From Streptomyces sp. DH41 (GTDB lineage: Bacteria; Actinomycetota; Actinomycetes; Streptomycetales; Streptomycetaceae), in assembly GCF_029813785.1 (NCBI RefSeq), contig NZ_JARVKY010000009.1:186001-250000 (forward strand): a stretch of 64,000 nt of DNA, in the 5' to 3' direction. The notes below the pieces were generated by a model, which saw only the letters and a program-made list of their open reading frames with translations, did no database searches and had not been told where the DNA came from. Position 1 is the first letter of the stretch, and each line of letters starts with the position of its first letter. This document shows positions 16,704-24,431 of this stretch, one piece after another. A program made the position numbers and the translations under genes.

Positions 16704-18377
16704 ATGGATGCCGACGTCATCGTGGTCGGAGCGGGCCTGGCGGGCCTGGTCGCGGCCCACGAACTGACCAGCCGGGGCAGGAGAGTGGCCCTCGTCGACC
16801 AGGAGAACGCGGCCAACCTCGGCGGGCAGGCCTTCTGGTCCTTCGGCGGCCTCTTCCTCGTCGACTCCCCTCAGCAGCGGCGCCTCGGCGTCAAGGACTC
16901 CTTCGACCTGGCCTGGAACGACTGGCAGGGCAGCGCGGGCTTCGACCGGACCGAGGACGAGGACTCGTGGGCGGTGCGCTGGGCCCGGGCGTACGTCGAG
17001 TGGGCGGCGGGGGAGAAGCGGTCCTGGCTCGCGGGGCACGGCATCACCTTCCTGCCCACCGTCGGCTGGGCCGAGCGCGGCGACCTCCGGGCCGGCGGAC
17101 ACGGCAACTCCGTGCCCCGCTTCCACATCGCCTGGGGCACCGGCACGGGCGTCGTCGAGCCGTTCGTGCGGTACGCCAGGCAGGCCGTGCGCGACGGGCT
17201 GCTCACCTTCCACCACCGTCACCGCGTCGACCACCTGGTCGTCGAGGACGGCACCGCGCGCGGCGTGCGCGGCACGGTACTGGCCGAGGACCACTCGCCT
17301 CGCGGGGTCGCCTCCAGCCGTGACGCGATCGGTGAGTTCGAACTCACCGCCCAGGCCGTGATCGTCACTTCCGGCGGCATCGGCGCCGACCACGACATCG
17401 TCCGCCGTCACTGGCCCGAGCGCCTCGGCACCCCGCCCGCCGAGATGGTCACCGGCGTCCCCGCCTACGTCGACGGGCGGATGCTCGACATCAGCGCCGA
17501 GGCGGGCGCACGCCTGGTCAACCGCGACCGCATGTGGCACTACACCGAGGGCATCCGCAACTGGGACCCGGTCTGGCCGGGCCACGGCATCCGCATCCTG
17601 CCCGGACCGTCCTCCCTGTGGTTCGACGCCCTCGGCCGTCGCCTGCCCGAACCGTGCCTGCCCGGCTACGACACCCTCGGCACCCTCCGGCATCTGCGCA
17701 CGGCCGATGACCTCGCCGGCCACGACCACTCCTGGTTCATCCTCACCCAGAAGATCATCGAGAAGGAGTTCGCGCTCTCCGGCTCCGAGCAGAACCCCGA
17801 CATCACCGCGAAGGACCGCGCCGGGTTCCTGCGCGAACGCGTCCTCGGCAAGGGCGCCCCGGGCCCGGTGGACGCCTTCCTGCGCAACGGCGCCGACTTC
17901 GTGACCGCGCCGAACCTGGAGCAACTCGTCGACAGGATGAACGGGCTGACCGACAAGCCGCTCCTCGACGCCGCCGGCATCCGGCGTCAGATAGAGGCCC
18001 GGGACCTCCAGATGGCCAACCCGTACGCCAAGGACGCCCAGGTCCAGGGCATCCGCAACGCCCGCCGCTACATCGGCGACCGCCTCGGCCGGGTCGCCAC
18101 GCCGCACCGCGTCCTCGACCCGGCGGCGGGCCCGCTGATCGGCGTCAAACTGCACATCCTCACCCGCAAGACCCTCGGCGGCATCCAGACCGACCTCGAC
18201 TCCCGCGCCCTGGGCGTCGACGGCACACCCGTCGAGGGCCTGTACGCGGCGGGTGAGGTGGCCGGTTTCGGCGGCGGCGGGGTGCACGGCTACAACGCGC
18301 TGGAAGGTACCTTCCTCGGCGGCTGCCTGTTCTCCGGACGGGCGGCGGGCCGGGCCGCGGCACGTCAGACCGCCTGA
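16704..18377 (+). CDS. FAD-binding dehydrogenase (KstD/fumarate reductase flavoprotein-like)
   Basis: The 557-residue protein has an N-terminal Rossmann FAD motif (DVIVVGAGLAGLVAAHEL), the ANLGGQAFWSFGGLFLVDSP block typical of the PRK12834-type putative dehydrogenases, the GGIGADHDIVRRHWPERLG segment, and a C-terminal GLYAAGEVAGFGGGGVHGYNALEGTF flavin-binding motif (cut here only for length). Related enzymes include 3-ketosteroid delta-1-dehydrogenases and fumarate reductase flavoproteins, which oxidise or reduce carbon-carbon bonds in the cytoplasm. The substrate of this subgroup is unknown. The ATG at 16704 follows AGGAAGGG. It probably belongs to the TetR regulator just upstream. Confidence 0.85.
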   Translation: MDADVIVVGAGLAGLVAAHELTSRGRRVALVDQENAANLGGQAFWSFGGLFLVDSPQQRRLGVKDSFDLAWNDWQGSAGFDRTEDEDSWAVRWARAYVEWAAGEKRSWLAGHGITFLPTVGWAERGDLRAGGHGNSVPRFHIAWGTGTGVVEPFVRYARQAVRDGLLTFHHRHRVDHLVVEDGTARGVRGTVLAEDHSPRGVASSRDAIGEFELTAQAVIVTSGGIGADHDIVRRHWPERLGTPPAEMVTGVPAYVDGRMLDISAEAGARLVNRDRMWHYTEGIRNWDPVWPGHGIRILPGPSSLWFDALGRRLPEPCLPGYDTLGTLRHLRTADDLAGHDHSWFILTQKIIEKEFALSGSEQNPDITAKDRAGFLRERVLGKGAPGPVDAFLRNGADFVTAPNLEQLVDRMNGLTDKPLLDAAGIRRQIEARDLQMANPYAKDAQVQGIRNARRYIGDRLGRVATPHRVLDPAAGPLIGVKLHILTRKTLGGIQTDLDSRALGVDGTPVEGLYAAGEVAGFGGGGVHGYNALEGTFLGGCLFSGRAAGRAAARQTA

Positions 18378-18508
18378 CGGCACAAGCCGCCGCGCTCCGT
18401 CTCCTCACGCCGCACCGAGCCCGGGCCGCCCTCACCGAGCCCAGACCCTCGCCGAGCCCAGGCGCCCGCGCCGAGTTCGCGCCGTCGCCAGGTCCGGGCT
18501 GTCATCGG

Positions 18509-18525
18509 GCCCGCGCGTCGCGGGC
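18509..18525. terminator. Hairpin between convergent FAD dehydrogenase and DUF488 genes
   Basis: A 7-bp GC stem (GCCCGCG, loop CGT, CGCGGGC) directly abuts the DUF488 stop and lies 131 bp after the dehydrogenase stop. No T-run follows. It is probably a terminator for one or both genes, but the call rests on structure only. Confidence 0.45.
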
Positions 18526-18879
18526 TCAGGCCCCGTCGAGGAGGCGGAGCAGCACGGCGGCGTGGCTCTCCTCGGGCGACTTGGACGCGGTCAGCAGCGT
18601 CACGTCCCCCTCGCGCGCCAGCTCCCGTACGTGGTCGAGGAGCTCAGCCGCCTCCGGGGCGGCCAGCTCGGCCTCGTACCGGTCGGCGAACTCCTCGTAG
18701 GATCCCTCGTCCGCGTGGTACCAGCGGCGGAGTTCGGTCGACGGGGTGAGCCCCTTGGGCCACTCGTCCACGTGCGCGGCGTCCTTCGCCACACCCCGCG
18801 GCCACAGCCGGTCCACCAGGACCCGCACGCCGTCGTCCGGTTCGGGCGGGTCGTAGACGCGGTGCACACGGACACTCAT
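18526..18879 (-). CDS. DUF488 domain protein
   Basis: The 117-residue protein matches DUF488 (YeaO-like): RVYDPPEPDDGVRVLVDRLWPRG at the start, then a KDAAHVDEWPKGLTPSTELRRWYH block and a terminal LLTASKSPEESHAAVL motif. The family is found across bacteria; its function is unknown and some members are linked to redox or metal stress. It has no membrane segment. The ATG at 18879 overlaps the terminator codon of the frameshifted WhiB reading frame by four bases. The two genes are therefore likely co-transcribed whatever the reading frame of the latter. Confidence 0.85.
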   Translation of the reverse strand: MSVRVHRVYDPPEPDDGVRVLVDRLWPRGVAKDAAHVDEWPKGLTPSTELRRWYHADEGSYEEFADRYEAELAAPEAAELLDHVRELAREGDVTLLTASKSPEESHAAVLLRLLDGA

Positions 18880-19205
18880 GGCCGGGGTCCTCTCCACTGT
18901 CGGCGGAAAAGCTGTCGTCGCGAGCCCTGTCCGGCGCCCGCGCCGGACCCGGTCAGCCGGACCTCCGGCGTACGGCCTCGCGGCGCTTGAGCGCACGGCG
19001 TTCCAGCTCGCTGGCCCCGCCCCAGACACCGAGGGGTCTGCCCCGTGTCGAGCGCCCACCGCAGACACTGCTCCTGGACCGGACAGCGCCGGCAGACCGC
19101 CTTCGCCTGCTCGGTCTGCAAAGCGGCCGGACCGGTGGTCCCGATCGGGAAGAACAGGTCGGGGTCCTCCGTGCGGCACGCGGCGTGCTCTCGCCAGTTG
19201 TCCAT
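18876..19205 (-). CDS. WhiB family regulator, frameshifted near residue 60
   Basis: The N-terminal half is a clear WhiB-like [4Fe-4S] protein: WREHAACRTEDPDLFFPIG, then KAVCRRCPVQEQCLRWALDTG, with all four cluster Cys in place. The expected GVWGG turn and basic DNA-binding tail are not in this frame. In the frame shifted by one base, the strand reads VWGGASELERRALKRREAV and stops at 18953-18955. The break falls at a run of four identical bases (19033-19036). One extra base there, real or a sequencing error, explains it. As read, the protein is 109 residues with a scrambled tail. The ATG at 19205 has an AGGTGA site; a GTG at 19214 is an alternative. WhiB proteins are redox-sensitive sigma-factor partners in development. 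Confidence 0.8.
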   Translation of the reverse strand: MDNWREHAACRTEDPDLFFPIGTTGPAALQTEQAKAVCRRCPVQEQCLRWALDTGQTPRCLGRGQRAGTPCAQAPRGRTPEVRLTGSGAGAGQGSRRQLFRRQWRGPRP

Positions 19206-19319
19206 CAAAGTCACCTGCGATCGGTATCGTTCGCGTCCTCGTGCATGCCTTGCTCCGTTCCGGGTGACCTGTCGACAGCGGGGTGAAACCGGCGCGACGC
19301 CTCGGGCCGCCTGCCGCGC

Positions 19320-20237
19320 CTACCTCAGCAGCGCCTCCCGGGCCGTCGCCACCACCGCGTCGGCCACCGCCGCCAGCGCCGGGGAGTCGAGTTTCCACTG
19401 CTGCCAGTACAGCGGGACGTCCACCGCCAGATCCGGGGCGAAGTCGACGATCCGGCCGGTGCTCAGCAGCGGCTCCGCCTGCGGTTCGGGCACCATGCCC
19501 CAGCCCAGGCCGGCGGCGACGGCCTCGACGAAGCCCTCCGAGGTCGGCACATAGTGCCGGGCGGGACTCGCGCCGCCGAGACCGAGCCGCCGCGCGAAAC
19601 CGTCCTGGAAGTCGTCCCGCCGGTCGAAGAACACCACCGGCGCCTCGACGAGGACCTCCTGCGGCGGCCCGTCCAGATGCCGCGCGGCGAACCCGGGAGC
19701 GGCACAGGGGAGATACCGCATCCGGCCCAGGTACCGGACGGCGCAGCCGGGGACGGGGTCGGGCGACGACGTCACCGCGGCCATCACCACGCCCTCCCGC
19801 AACAGGGTCGCCGTGTGGTCCTCGTCCTCACGGCGCAGCTCGAAACAGAGCCGCGGCTCCCGGGGCACCCGCGTGAGGGCGCCGAGGAACCAGGTCGCGA
19901 GCGAGTCGGCGTTGACGGCGACCGAGACCCGGGTCGGCTCCCCGGCCCCGCCGCTCAGCCCCAGTTCCGTGTACGCGTCCCGTTCCAGCCGGGCCACCTG
20001 GCGGGCCAGGCGGACCAGCACCGCGCCGGAATCCGTCGGCCGCACCGGCTTGGTGCGCAGCAGCAGGACCCGGCCGGTGCGCTGCTCCAGCGCCTTCACC
20101 CGCTGGCTGACCGCGGACGGCGTCACGTGCAGCGCGGCGGCGGCCGCGTCGAACGTGCCCTCGTCCACCACGGCCAGCAGGGTGCGTACCTGATCCAGCG
20201 GAAGGTCCGCGAAAGCCGCCGCGGTCGTTCCCGTCAT
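19320..20237 (-). CDS. LysR family regulator of the LysG/ArgP type
   Basis: The 305-residue protein has an N-terminal winged helix-turn-helix (FDAAAAALHVTPSAVSQRVKALEQRTG) followed by a periplasmic-binding-like effector domain. LPLDQVRTLLAVVDEGTFDAA and the terminal YWQQWKL segment are typical of ArgP/LysG. These regulators sense lysine or arginine and switch on the exporter. The divergently transcribed gene is exactly such an exporter (LysE/ArgO), which supports the call. The ATG at 20237 has GGGCAGGC upstream. The 120-bp intergenic region contains several inverted repeats suited to LysR binding. Confidence 0.9.
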   Translation of the reverse strand: MTGTTAAAFADLPLDQVRTLLAVVDEGTFDAAAAALHVTPSAVSQRVKALEQRTGRVLLLRTKPVRPTDSGAVLVRLARQVARLERDAYTELGLSGGAGEPTRVSVAVNADSLATWFLGALTRVPREPRLCFELRREDEDHTATLLREGVVMAAVTSSPDPVPGCAVRYLGRMRYLPCAAPGFAARHLDGPPQEVLVEAPVVFFDRRDDFQDGFARRLGLGGASPARHYVPTSEGFVEAVAAGLGWGMVPEPQAEPLLSTGRIVDFAPDLAVDVPLYWQQWKLDSPALAAVADAVVATAREALLR

Positions 20238-20248
20238 GCCTGCCCGTC

Positions 20249-20280
20249 CGTCCGTCTGTACGTCCGTCTGTACGTCCGTA
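20249..20280. repeat. 12-bp tandem repeat, 2.7 copies
   Basis: Two exact copies of CGTCCGTCTGTA (20249-20260, 20261-20272) and a partial third (20273-20280) lie just upstream of the LysG/ArgP start. They fall in the 5' leader of that gene. Confidence 0.75.
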
Positions 20281-20293
20281 CCCCTCATCACGA

Positions 20294-20350
20294 ACGCTAA
20301 GGTTACGTAAGAATCTTTAGCTGTACGTCCTGTGATCGCCCGCTTAGCGT
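20294..20350. promoter_or_regulatory. LysR-type operator region in the divergent regulator-exporter gap
   Basis: Between the two starts are a perfect palindrome TTACGTAA (20303-20310), the looser pair GCTAAGG/CTTTAGC around it (20297-20323), and a distant 8-bp inverted repeat ACGCTAAG (20294-20301) and CTTAGCGT (20343-20350). The second arm ends 7 bp before the exporter ATG. Such nested sites fit LysR tetramer binding with DNA bending. Assigned by pattern and gene context. Confidence 0.5.
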
Positions 20351-20357
20351 CGAGAGC

Positions 20358-20972
20358 ATGCACAACGCCCTCTCCGCCGCGGCCGCCGGCTTCGGCACCG
20401 GCCTCTCGCTCATCGTCGCCATCGGTGCCCAGAACGCCTTCGTCCTGCGCCAGGGGATCCGCCGCGAAGCGATCCTCGCGGTGGTCGGCATCTGCGCGCT
20501 GTCCGACGCCCTGCTCATCACCCTGGGCGTCGGCGGGGTCGGCGCGGTGGTGGTGGCCTGGCCGGGCGCGCTCACCGCGATCGGCTGGATCGGCGGCGCC
20601 TTCCTGCTCTGCTACGGCGCCCTGGCCGCCCGGCGCGTGTTCCGGCCGGCCGGTGCGCTGCGGGCGGACGGCGACGCCGCGGGCTCCCGCCGCCGGGCGG
20701 TCCTCACCTGCCTGGCACTGACCTGGCTCAACCCGCACGTCTATCTCGACACCGTGTTCCTGCTGGGCTCGGTCGCCGCCGACCAGGGGCCGCTGCGCTG
20801 GACGTTCGGCCTCGGTGCCGTCGTCGCCAGCCTGTGCTGGTTCGCCGCGCTCGGATTCGGTGCCCGCTACCTCGGCCGCTTCCTGGCCCGGCCCGCGGCC
20901 TGGCGCGTACTCGACGCCCTGGTCGCCACCACGATGATCGTGCTCGGGGTCACGCTCATCGCCGGAGCGTGA
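20358..20972 (+). CDS. LysE/ArgO family amino-acid exporter
   Basis: The 204-residue membrane protein has about six hydrophobic spans. The LysE/RhtB signature GLSLIVAIGAQNAFVLRQG lies at about 14-32 and TWLNPHVYLDTVFLLG in the second half. The GAQNAFVLRQGI and NPHVYLD motifs mark the LysE/ArgO subgroup, which exports basic amino acids (lysine, arginine) to avoid toxic build-up when growing on peptides. The ATG at 20358 lies just after the operator region and lacks a clear ribosome binding site. Control by the divergent LysG/ArgP-type regulator is the natural inference. Confidence 0.9.
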   Translation: MHNALSAAAAGFGTGLSLIVAIGAQNAFVLRQGIRREAILAVVGICALSDALLITLGVGGVGAVVVAWPGALTAIGWIGGAFLLCYGALAARRVFRPAGALRADGDAAGSRRRAVLTCLALTWLNPHVYLDTVFLLGSVAADQGPLRWTFGLGAVVASLCWFAALGFGARYLGRFLARPAAWRVLDALVATTMIVLGVTLIAGA

Positions 20973-21008
20973 GCGGGGACCGGCCCGGCCCCCGCGTCCG
21001 GCGCCGCC

Positions 21009-21464
21009 TCACAGGGAGCCGCGCCCGTGCAGCGCGTAGTGCTCCATGAGCCGGCCCCTGGTGGTCTCCAGCCGGTGCGCGAGGATCTCGGCGACCGAGC
21101 GCACCAGCACGATGCCCAGCTGCGGGTCCTCCTCGCACAGGGCGAGCACCGAGGCCGCGTCGAACTCGTAGGCGCGTACCGGGCTGAAGGCCTCGGCGCC
21201 GAAGTCCCATTCGTAGGGCGGGAACAACCAGGACCAGCCGAGCAGGTCGCCCGCGCCCAAACTGGCCACCTGGACCTGTTGCACGGACGTCACCCGCTGG
21301 GTCAGGGAGACCGCGCCGGAGCGGATGACCCAGAAGCGGTCGGCCCTGCCGCCGGCCTCGAAGATCCGGGCGTCCTCCGGGAAGGAGACCTCCCGGGCGA
21401 GTGCCGTCAGCCGATCGCGCTGGGGAAGGGGGAGGGCGGTCAGCAGTTTGATCGCTTTGGTCAT
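21009..21464 (-). CDS. Stand-alone cyclic nucleotide-binding domain protein
   Basis: The 151-residue protein is essentially one CAP/Crp-type nucleotide-binding beta-barrel (about 15-125): FEAGGRADRFWVIRSGAVSL, VASLGAGDLLGWSWLFPPY and VRAYEFDAASVLALCEEDP, ending in a helix. It has no C-terminal helix-turn-helix, which full Crp regulators have after about residue 140, so direct DNA binding is unlikely. The phosphate-cassette Arg of cAMP-binding proteins is not seen (the segment reads GWSWLFPPYEWD), so the ligand may differ from cAMP. The ATG at 21464 has a GAGGAG site. It is probably monocistronic. Confidence 0.8.
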   Translation of the reverse strand: MTKAIKLLTALPLPQRDRLTALAREVSFPEDARIFEAGGRADRFWVIRSGAVSLTQRVTSVQQVQVASLGAGDLLGWSWLFPPYEWDFGAEAFSPVRAYEFDAASVLALCEEDPQLGIVLVRSVAEILAHRLETTRGRLMEHYALHGRGSL

Positions 21465-21802
21465 GGCACGGGGCTCCTCGCCGGCGATTCGGTTCCGGGG
21501 CTTTCCCTATGCCCATTTCAGTCGCTCGCAGCGCCCTCAGCACCTCGGCGGACGGCCAATTCCGTGCGGATTCCGTGCCGGATCCGGGGGCGGCCGGGGC
21601 GGGGCATGAAAAAGCCCTGGCTGGACGGGGGAAGCCAGCCAGGGCCGTAAGCGGTGACGTACGAAGGACACTCCGGTCGACCCCGTCGCCACGTATGGGT
21701 GAACGCTAAACCATTTCCGGGTCTTCCAAGAAGCGGGAAGCGGGTCACGTGACCCGTTTCACTCGCCGGGGCCGCCGCCGCTGCCTCCCCGCCTCCGGGG
21801 GC
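21465..21802. other. 338-bp intergenic region
   Basis: This gap lies between the cyclic nucleotide-binding gene (minus, starting at 21464) and the decarboxylase stop. It holds a T-tailed terminator for the decarboxylase (21608-21645) and the promoter region of the gene below. I see no coding potential or repeats in the rest; the stretch near 21540 is less GC-rich than the surroundings. Confidence 0.6.
21608..21645 (-). terminator. Rho-independent terminator after the Orn/Lys/Arg decarboxylase
   Basis: A perfect 11-bp stem (GCCCTGGCTGG at 21614-21624 with its complement at 21635-21645) and 10-nt loop is followed on the minus strand by TTTTTCA. The layout is a textbook intrinsic terminator, rare in such GC-rich DNA, and it lies about 160 bp below the decarboxylase stop. 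Confidence 0.85.
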
Positions 21803-23281
21803 TCACCCGCCGTGCTCCGCGACGACCCGGATCGTCTCCAGGCCGGGATCGCTCGGGTCGGGCAGGTACATCCCGGCCTCCAGGCCGCTGCGCAGATACC
21901 GCAGGACGGGTTCGGCCAGCCGCTCGCCGGGCAGGACGGCCGGGATGCCGGGCGGATACGGCGTGATCATCTCCGCCGCGACGCGGCCCGCGGCCCGGTC
22001 GAGCGGCACGTCCTCGGTGGGCCCGAAGAACGCGTCCCGGACCAGGCCCGCCTGCGGCATCCGCAGCTCGGACGGTGAGGGCACCTCCACGCGCGGAGCG
22101 GGATCCAGGCCGGGGGCGGCGTGCGCGAGATCCTTGAGCGCGGCCAGCAGCTCGCCGGCGGTCTCCCGGTCGTCGCCGTGGGTGATCTGGGCGCCGATGC
22201 GGCGGTGGTCGGTGATGTGCGCGATCACGCTCCGGTGCTCGCGCAGCCAGTCCGCCGCCTGGAAACCCGAGATGCCGAGCTCGTCGAGGTCGATGACGAC
22301 GGGCAGCGGATCGAAGCCGTGGGCCAGGCCCGGCCCGCAGAAGTCGTCCCGGTCGTTGACGTGCATGCCGTCGATCTCCTCGACGGCCGCGCGGACCTCC
22401 GCCGCCAGCTCCAGGGCACCGCCCATCAGCTCGTGTCCGCGCAGCGCCATCTGGCGGCGCCAGCCGTCCAGCCCGGCGAAGATCAGCGCCGAGGGGCTGG
22501 TGGTGCCCAGCAGGTCCGCCCGCATGCCGAGCAGCTTCGGTGGGACCAGGTCACCGCGCAGATGGAACACGGAGCCCTGCTCCAGACCGCTGCCCATCTT
22601 GTGGATGCTGGTCACGCAGATGTCGGCGCCCGCGTCCATCGCCCAGGACGGCAGATCGGGGTGGAAGGGCAGGTGCGCTCCCCACGCCTCGTCGACGATC
22701 AGCGGCGCCGAGCGGCGGTGGCAGACCTCGGCGACGGCCCGCAGGTCGGCGCTGGCGCCGTACGGTGTCGGGCTGGTGACCAGGGCACCCTTGGCGTCGG
22801 GATGGGCTTCGAACGCCTTCTCGAACTCCGCGGCGGACGGTGGATGGGCCAGGTGCCGCTCGGCGTCCCAGCGAGGCTCGACCCAGGCCGGTTCGATCCC
22901 GGACAGGATCAGCCCCGAGACCACGGACTTGTGGGCGTCCCGGCCGATCAGCAGCTTCTCGTGCGGCCCCGCGACCGCCAGCATCGCCGCCTTCACCGAC
23001 AGGGAGGACCCGCACGTCGAGAAGAACGTGTGGTCGGCGTGCACGGCGTCGGCCATCAGCTCCTGGGCGCGCTGCAGCACCCGCCCCCGGGTGAGCCGGT
23101 CGTCGAGTCCGCCCGTCGCCAGCACGTCACCGTAGAAGACGGCGTCGCCCAGCACCTCGCGCACCGCCGGGTCGGCCCCACGCGCCTGTTTGTGCCCCGG
23201 CGGTGTGAACGACAGCCGCCCCTCGCGGCGGTAGTCGACGAGGGCTTCCAGAACGGGTGCGCGGGTGTGGTCGGCCGTCAT
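21803..23281 (-). CDS. PLP-dependent Orn/Lys/Arg decarboxylase family protein
   Basis: The 492-residue protein is a fold-type I enzyme of the arginine/lysine/ornithine decarboxylase group (the cytoplasmic form without the N-terminal receiver-like wing). FTPPGHKQARGADP opens the catalytic domain, HTFFSTCGSSLSVKAAMLA precedes the cofactor ring-stacking region, VDEAWGAHLPFHP holds the cofactor Asp, and SIHKMGSGLEQGS carries the Schiff-base Lys. The C-terminal part ends in ITPYPPGIPAVLPGER, the family signature. Such enzymes make cadaverine, agmatine or putrescine, and some yield polyamine precursors. The ATG at 23281 is chosen over 23314 as the family start. A terminator follows. Confidence 0.85.
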   Translation of the reverse strand: MTADHTRAPVLEALVDYRREGRLSFTPPGHKQARGADPAVREVLGDAVFYGDVLATGGLDDRLTRGRVLQRAQELMADAVHADHTFFSTCGSSLSVKAAMLAVAGPHEKLLIGRDAHKSVVSGLILSGIEPAWVEPRWDAERHLAHPPSAAEFEKAFEAHPDAKGALVTSPTPYGASADLRAVAEVCHRRSAPLIVDEAWGAHLPFHPDLPSWAMDAGADICVTSIHKMGSGLEQGSVFHLRGDLVPPKLLGMRADLLGTTSPSALIFAGLDGWRRQMALRGHELMGGALELAAEVRAAVEEIDGMHVNDRDDFCGPGLAHGFDPLPVVIDLDELGISGFQAADWLREHRSVIAHITDHRRIGAQITHGDDRETAGELLAALKDLAHAAPGLDPAPRVEVPSPSELRMPQAGLVRDAFFGPTEDVPLDRAAGRVAAEMITPYPPGIPAVLPGERLAEPVLRYLRSGLEAGMYLPDPSDPGLETIRVVAEHGG

Positions 23282-23430
23282 GCCGATCCGGTTTCCCGCC
23301 CGGCCTCCGGTCAATCCGCCCCACCGCCCGTCATCCGGTCGGTGGCCCGTCGCTCCCCGCGGCGGCCTGTCATCCGGCCCGGCGGCCCGTCACTCCGCCC
23401 CGCCCCGCCGCTGTTCGGCCGCGCGTTCCG
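23282..23430. repeat. Imperfect GC-rich repeats upstream of the decarboxylase
   Basis: The 149-bp gap holds several imperfect copies of a motif like GGCGGCCCGTCACTCC and GGCCTGTCATCCGG, spaced about 25-30 bp apart (for example near 23329, 23374 and 23401). No gene or clear promoter is seen. The copies are too divergent to define a unit with confidence. Confidence 0.45.
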
Positions 23431-23646
23431 TCACTCCGCGTTCCGGCCCGGGGTCAGCACCTCGTCCAGCACCCGCAGGACGGCCTCGTACGCGATCGTC
23501 CGTACGGCGGCGTCCCGGGAGCCCTCCGGGTCGGTCGGCCGCAGTTCTTCCCTACGTGCCCGCCAGGTCCGCTCCTGAGCCACCGCGCAGGCCCTCGCGC
23601 GGTGCATGCGGCGCAGTAGTTCGTCCGAGTCCACAACATCCGTCAT
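23431..23646 (-). CDS. Small hypothetical protein (71 aa)
   Basis: I do not recognise this family. The 71-residue protein MTDVVDSDELLRRMHRARACA is highly charged and predicted helical throughout, with a central Arg/Glu-rich stretch (AQERTWRARREELRPTDPEG) and a terminal amphipathic helix (AAVRTIAYEAVLRVLDEVLTPG). It has no membrane segment. Start support is a GCGGAG site six bases before the ATG. It precedes the decarboxylase on the same strand, with a 149-bp gap. Codon-position GC bias looks coding, but it could be a chance frame. Confidence 0.5.
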   Translation of the reverse strand: MTDVVDSDELLRRMHRARACAVAQERTWRARREELRPTDPEGSRDAAVRTIAYEAVLRVLDEVLTPGRNAE

Positions 23647-23813
23647 GTACTCCGCGTACCCCCGCGGAGCCCGTGGATGGCCGCTGGGCCGTACGGAGGG
23701 CCGGAGGTTTGGGGGTACGGGCAGAGGTCAGCCGGAAGTAGCGAGGCCGCACGGCGCGCGGACGGCGTGCGGTCGGCGGATCCGGCTTATCTCACCGACC
23801 AGGGAGCTGACGG

Positions 23814-24260
23814 ATGTGTGACAGGCACACGACCGAACCCGTCGTCGAGCGGCACGGCGCGGACCGGCACCGGCGGTACCGGCCGTGCAGGCCCGCCGAG
23901 GCACGCAGAACGGTCGAACGCGTCGTCACCGAACGCTGCGGCACCGACGGCCGCACGTCGTGCGACATGGGTGCCCTGTCGGACGCCGTGCTCGTCGCCT
24001 CGGAACTGGCCACCAACGCCATCCTGCACGGCGGCGGCATCACGGACTTCCAGGTCGACGTCGTCGGACCCGGCGTCCGGCTCTCGGTGTGCGACCGCAG
24101 CCACGACCTGCCGGTGGCCGTGCCGGCCACCGACCCCCAGGGGCGCCGCCGCGTCGGCGGCCGGGGCTGGCCGATCGTCTGCCGGCTGGCGTGTGACGTA
24201 CGGGTGGCAGATCTCGCCTCGGGAGGCAAGTGCATCACCGTGGTCGTTCCGCTGTCCTGA
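23814..24260 (+). CDS. RsbW-like ATP-binding protein (anti-sigma factor family)
   Basis: The 148-residue protein is a GHKL/HATPase_c_2 domain as in SpoIIAB/RsbW anti-sigma kinases. The N-box is VASELATNAILHGG (about 63-75), followed by LSVCDRSHDLP (G1-type Asp) and the GRGWPIVCRLACDV G2 lid. Such proteins bind a SigB-type sigma factor or phosphorylate an anti-anti-sigma STAS protein. The next gene, 171 bp downstream on the same strand, is a SigB-family sigma factor, so that is its likely partner. The ATG at 23814 has AGGGAG upstream. A GGGTAC motif 96 bp upstream has no good -35. Confidence 0.85.
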   Translation: MCDRHTTEPVVERHGADRHRRYRPCRPAEARRTVERVVTERCGTDGRTSCDMGALSDAVLVASELATNAILHGGGITDFQVDVVGPGVRLSVCDRSHDLPVAVPATDPQGRRRVGGRGWPIVCRLACDVRVADLASGGKCITVVVPLS

Positions 24261-24263
24261 GTA

Positions 24264-24275
24264 CTTTTCGAAAAG
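24264..24275. promoter_or_regulatory. 12-bp palindrome CTTTTCGAAAAG in the ATPase-sigma spacer
   Basis: A perfect AT-rich palindrome just after the RsbW-like stop, set inside a longer pair TCCGCT/AGCGGA. It could be a weak terminator or an operator for the sigma factor gene that follows. No ligand can be proposed. Confidence 0.35.
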
Positions 24276-24324
24276 CGGAGTTTGTTCCACCGGGGCAGGG
24301 GCAGTCGCAAGTTCGTGCTTCGGA

Positions 24325-24370
24325 CCGGAGGCGCAGCAGCGGGAGCGGTATGGCTGCTCAGGCCCTCCGG
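24325..24370 (+). other. Structured 5' leader of the SigB-family sigma gene
   Basis: CCGGAGG plus AGCAG (24325-24339) pair with CTGCT plus CCTCCGG (24354-24370), giving a 12-bp stem with internal bulges. A second pair, GGTGGT (24370-24375) and ACCACC (24414-24419), closes just before the ribosome binding site. The stretch may be an attenuating leader or terminator hairpin of the upstream ATPase gene. Confidence 0.4.
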
Positions 24371-24431
24371 GTGGTGACCCGGACAGTGCCGTTCCCGCGG
24401 AAAGTCCCCTGAGACCACCGTTCAGGAGCGA

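Noticed and set aside
20358..20972. Riboswitch in the exporter leader
   Set aside because: The leader is short and its repeats are better explained as LysR-protein sites next to the regulator gene.
23713..23718. GGGTAC as SigB -10 before the RsbW-like gene
   Set aside because: No G-N2-T element lies 12-18 bp upstream, so it is not called a promoter.
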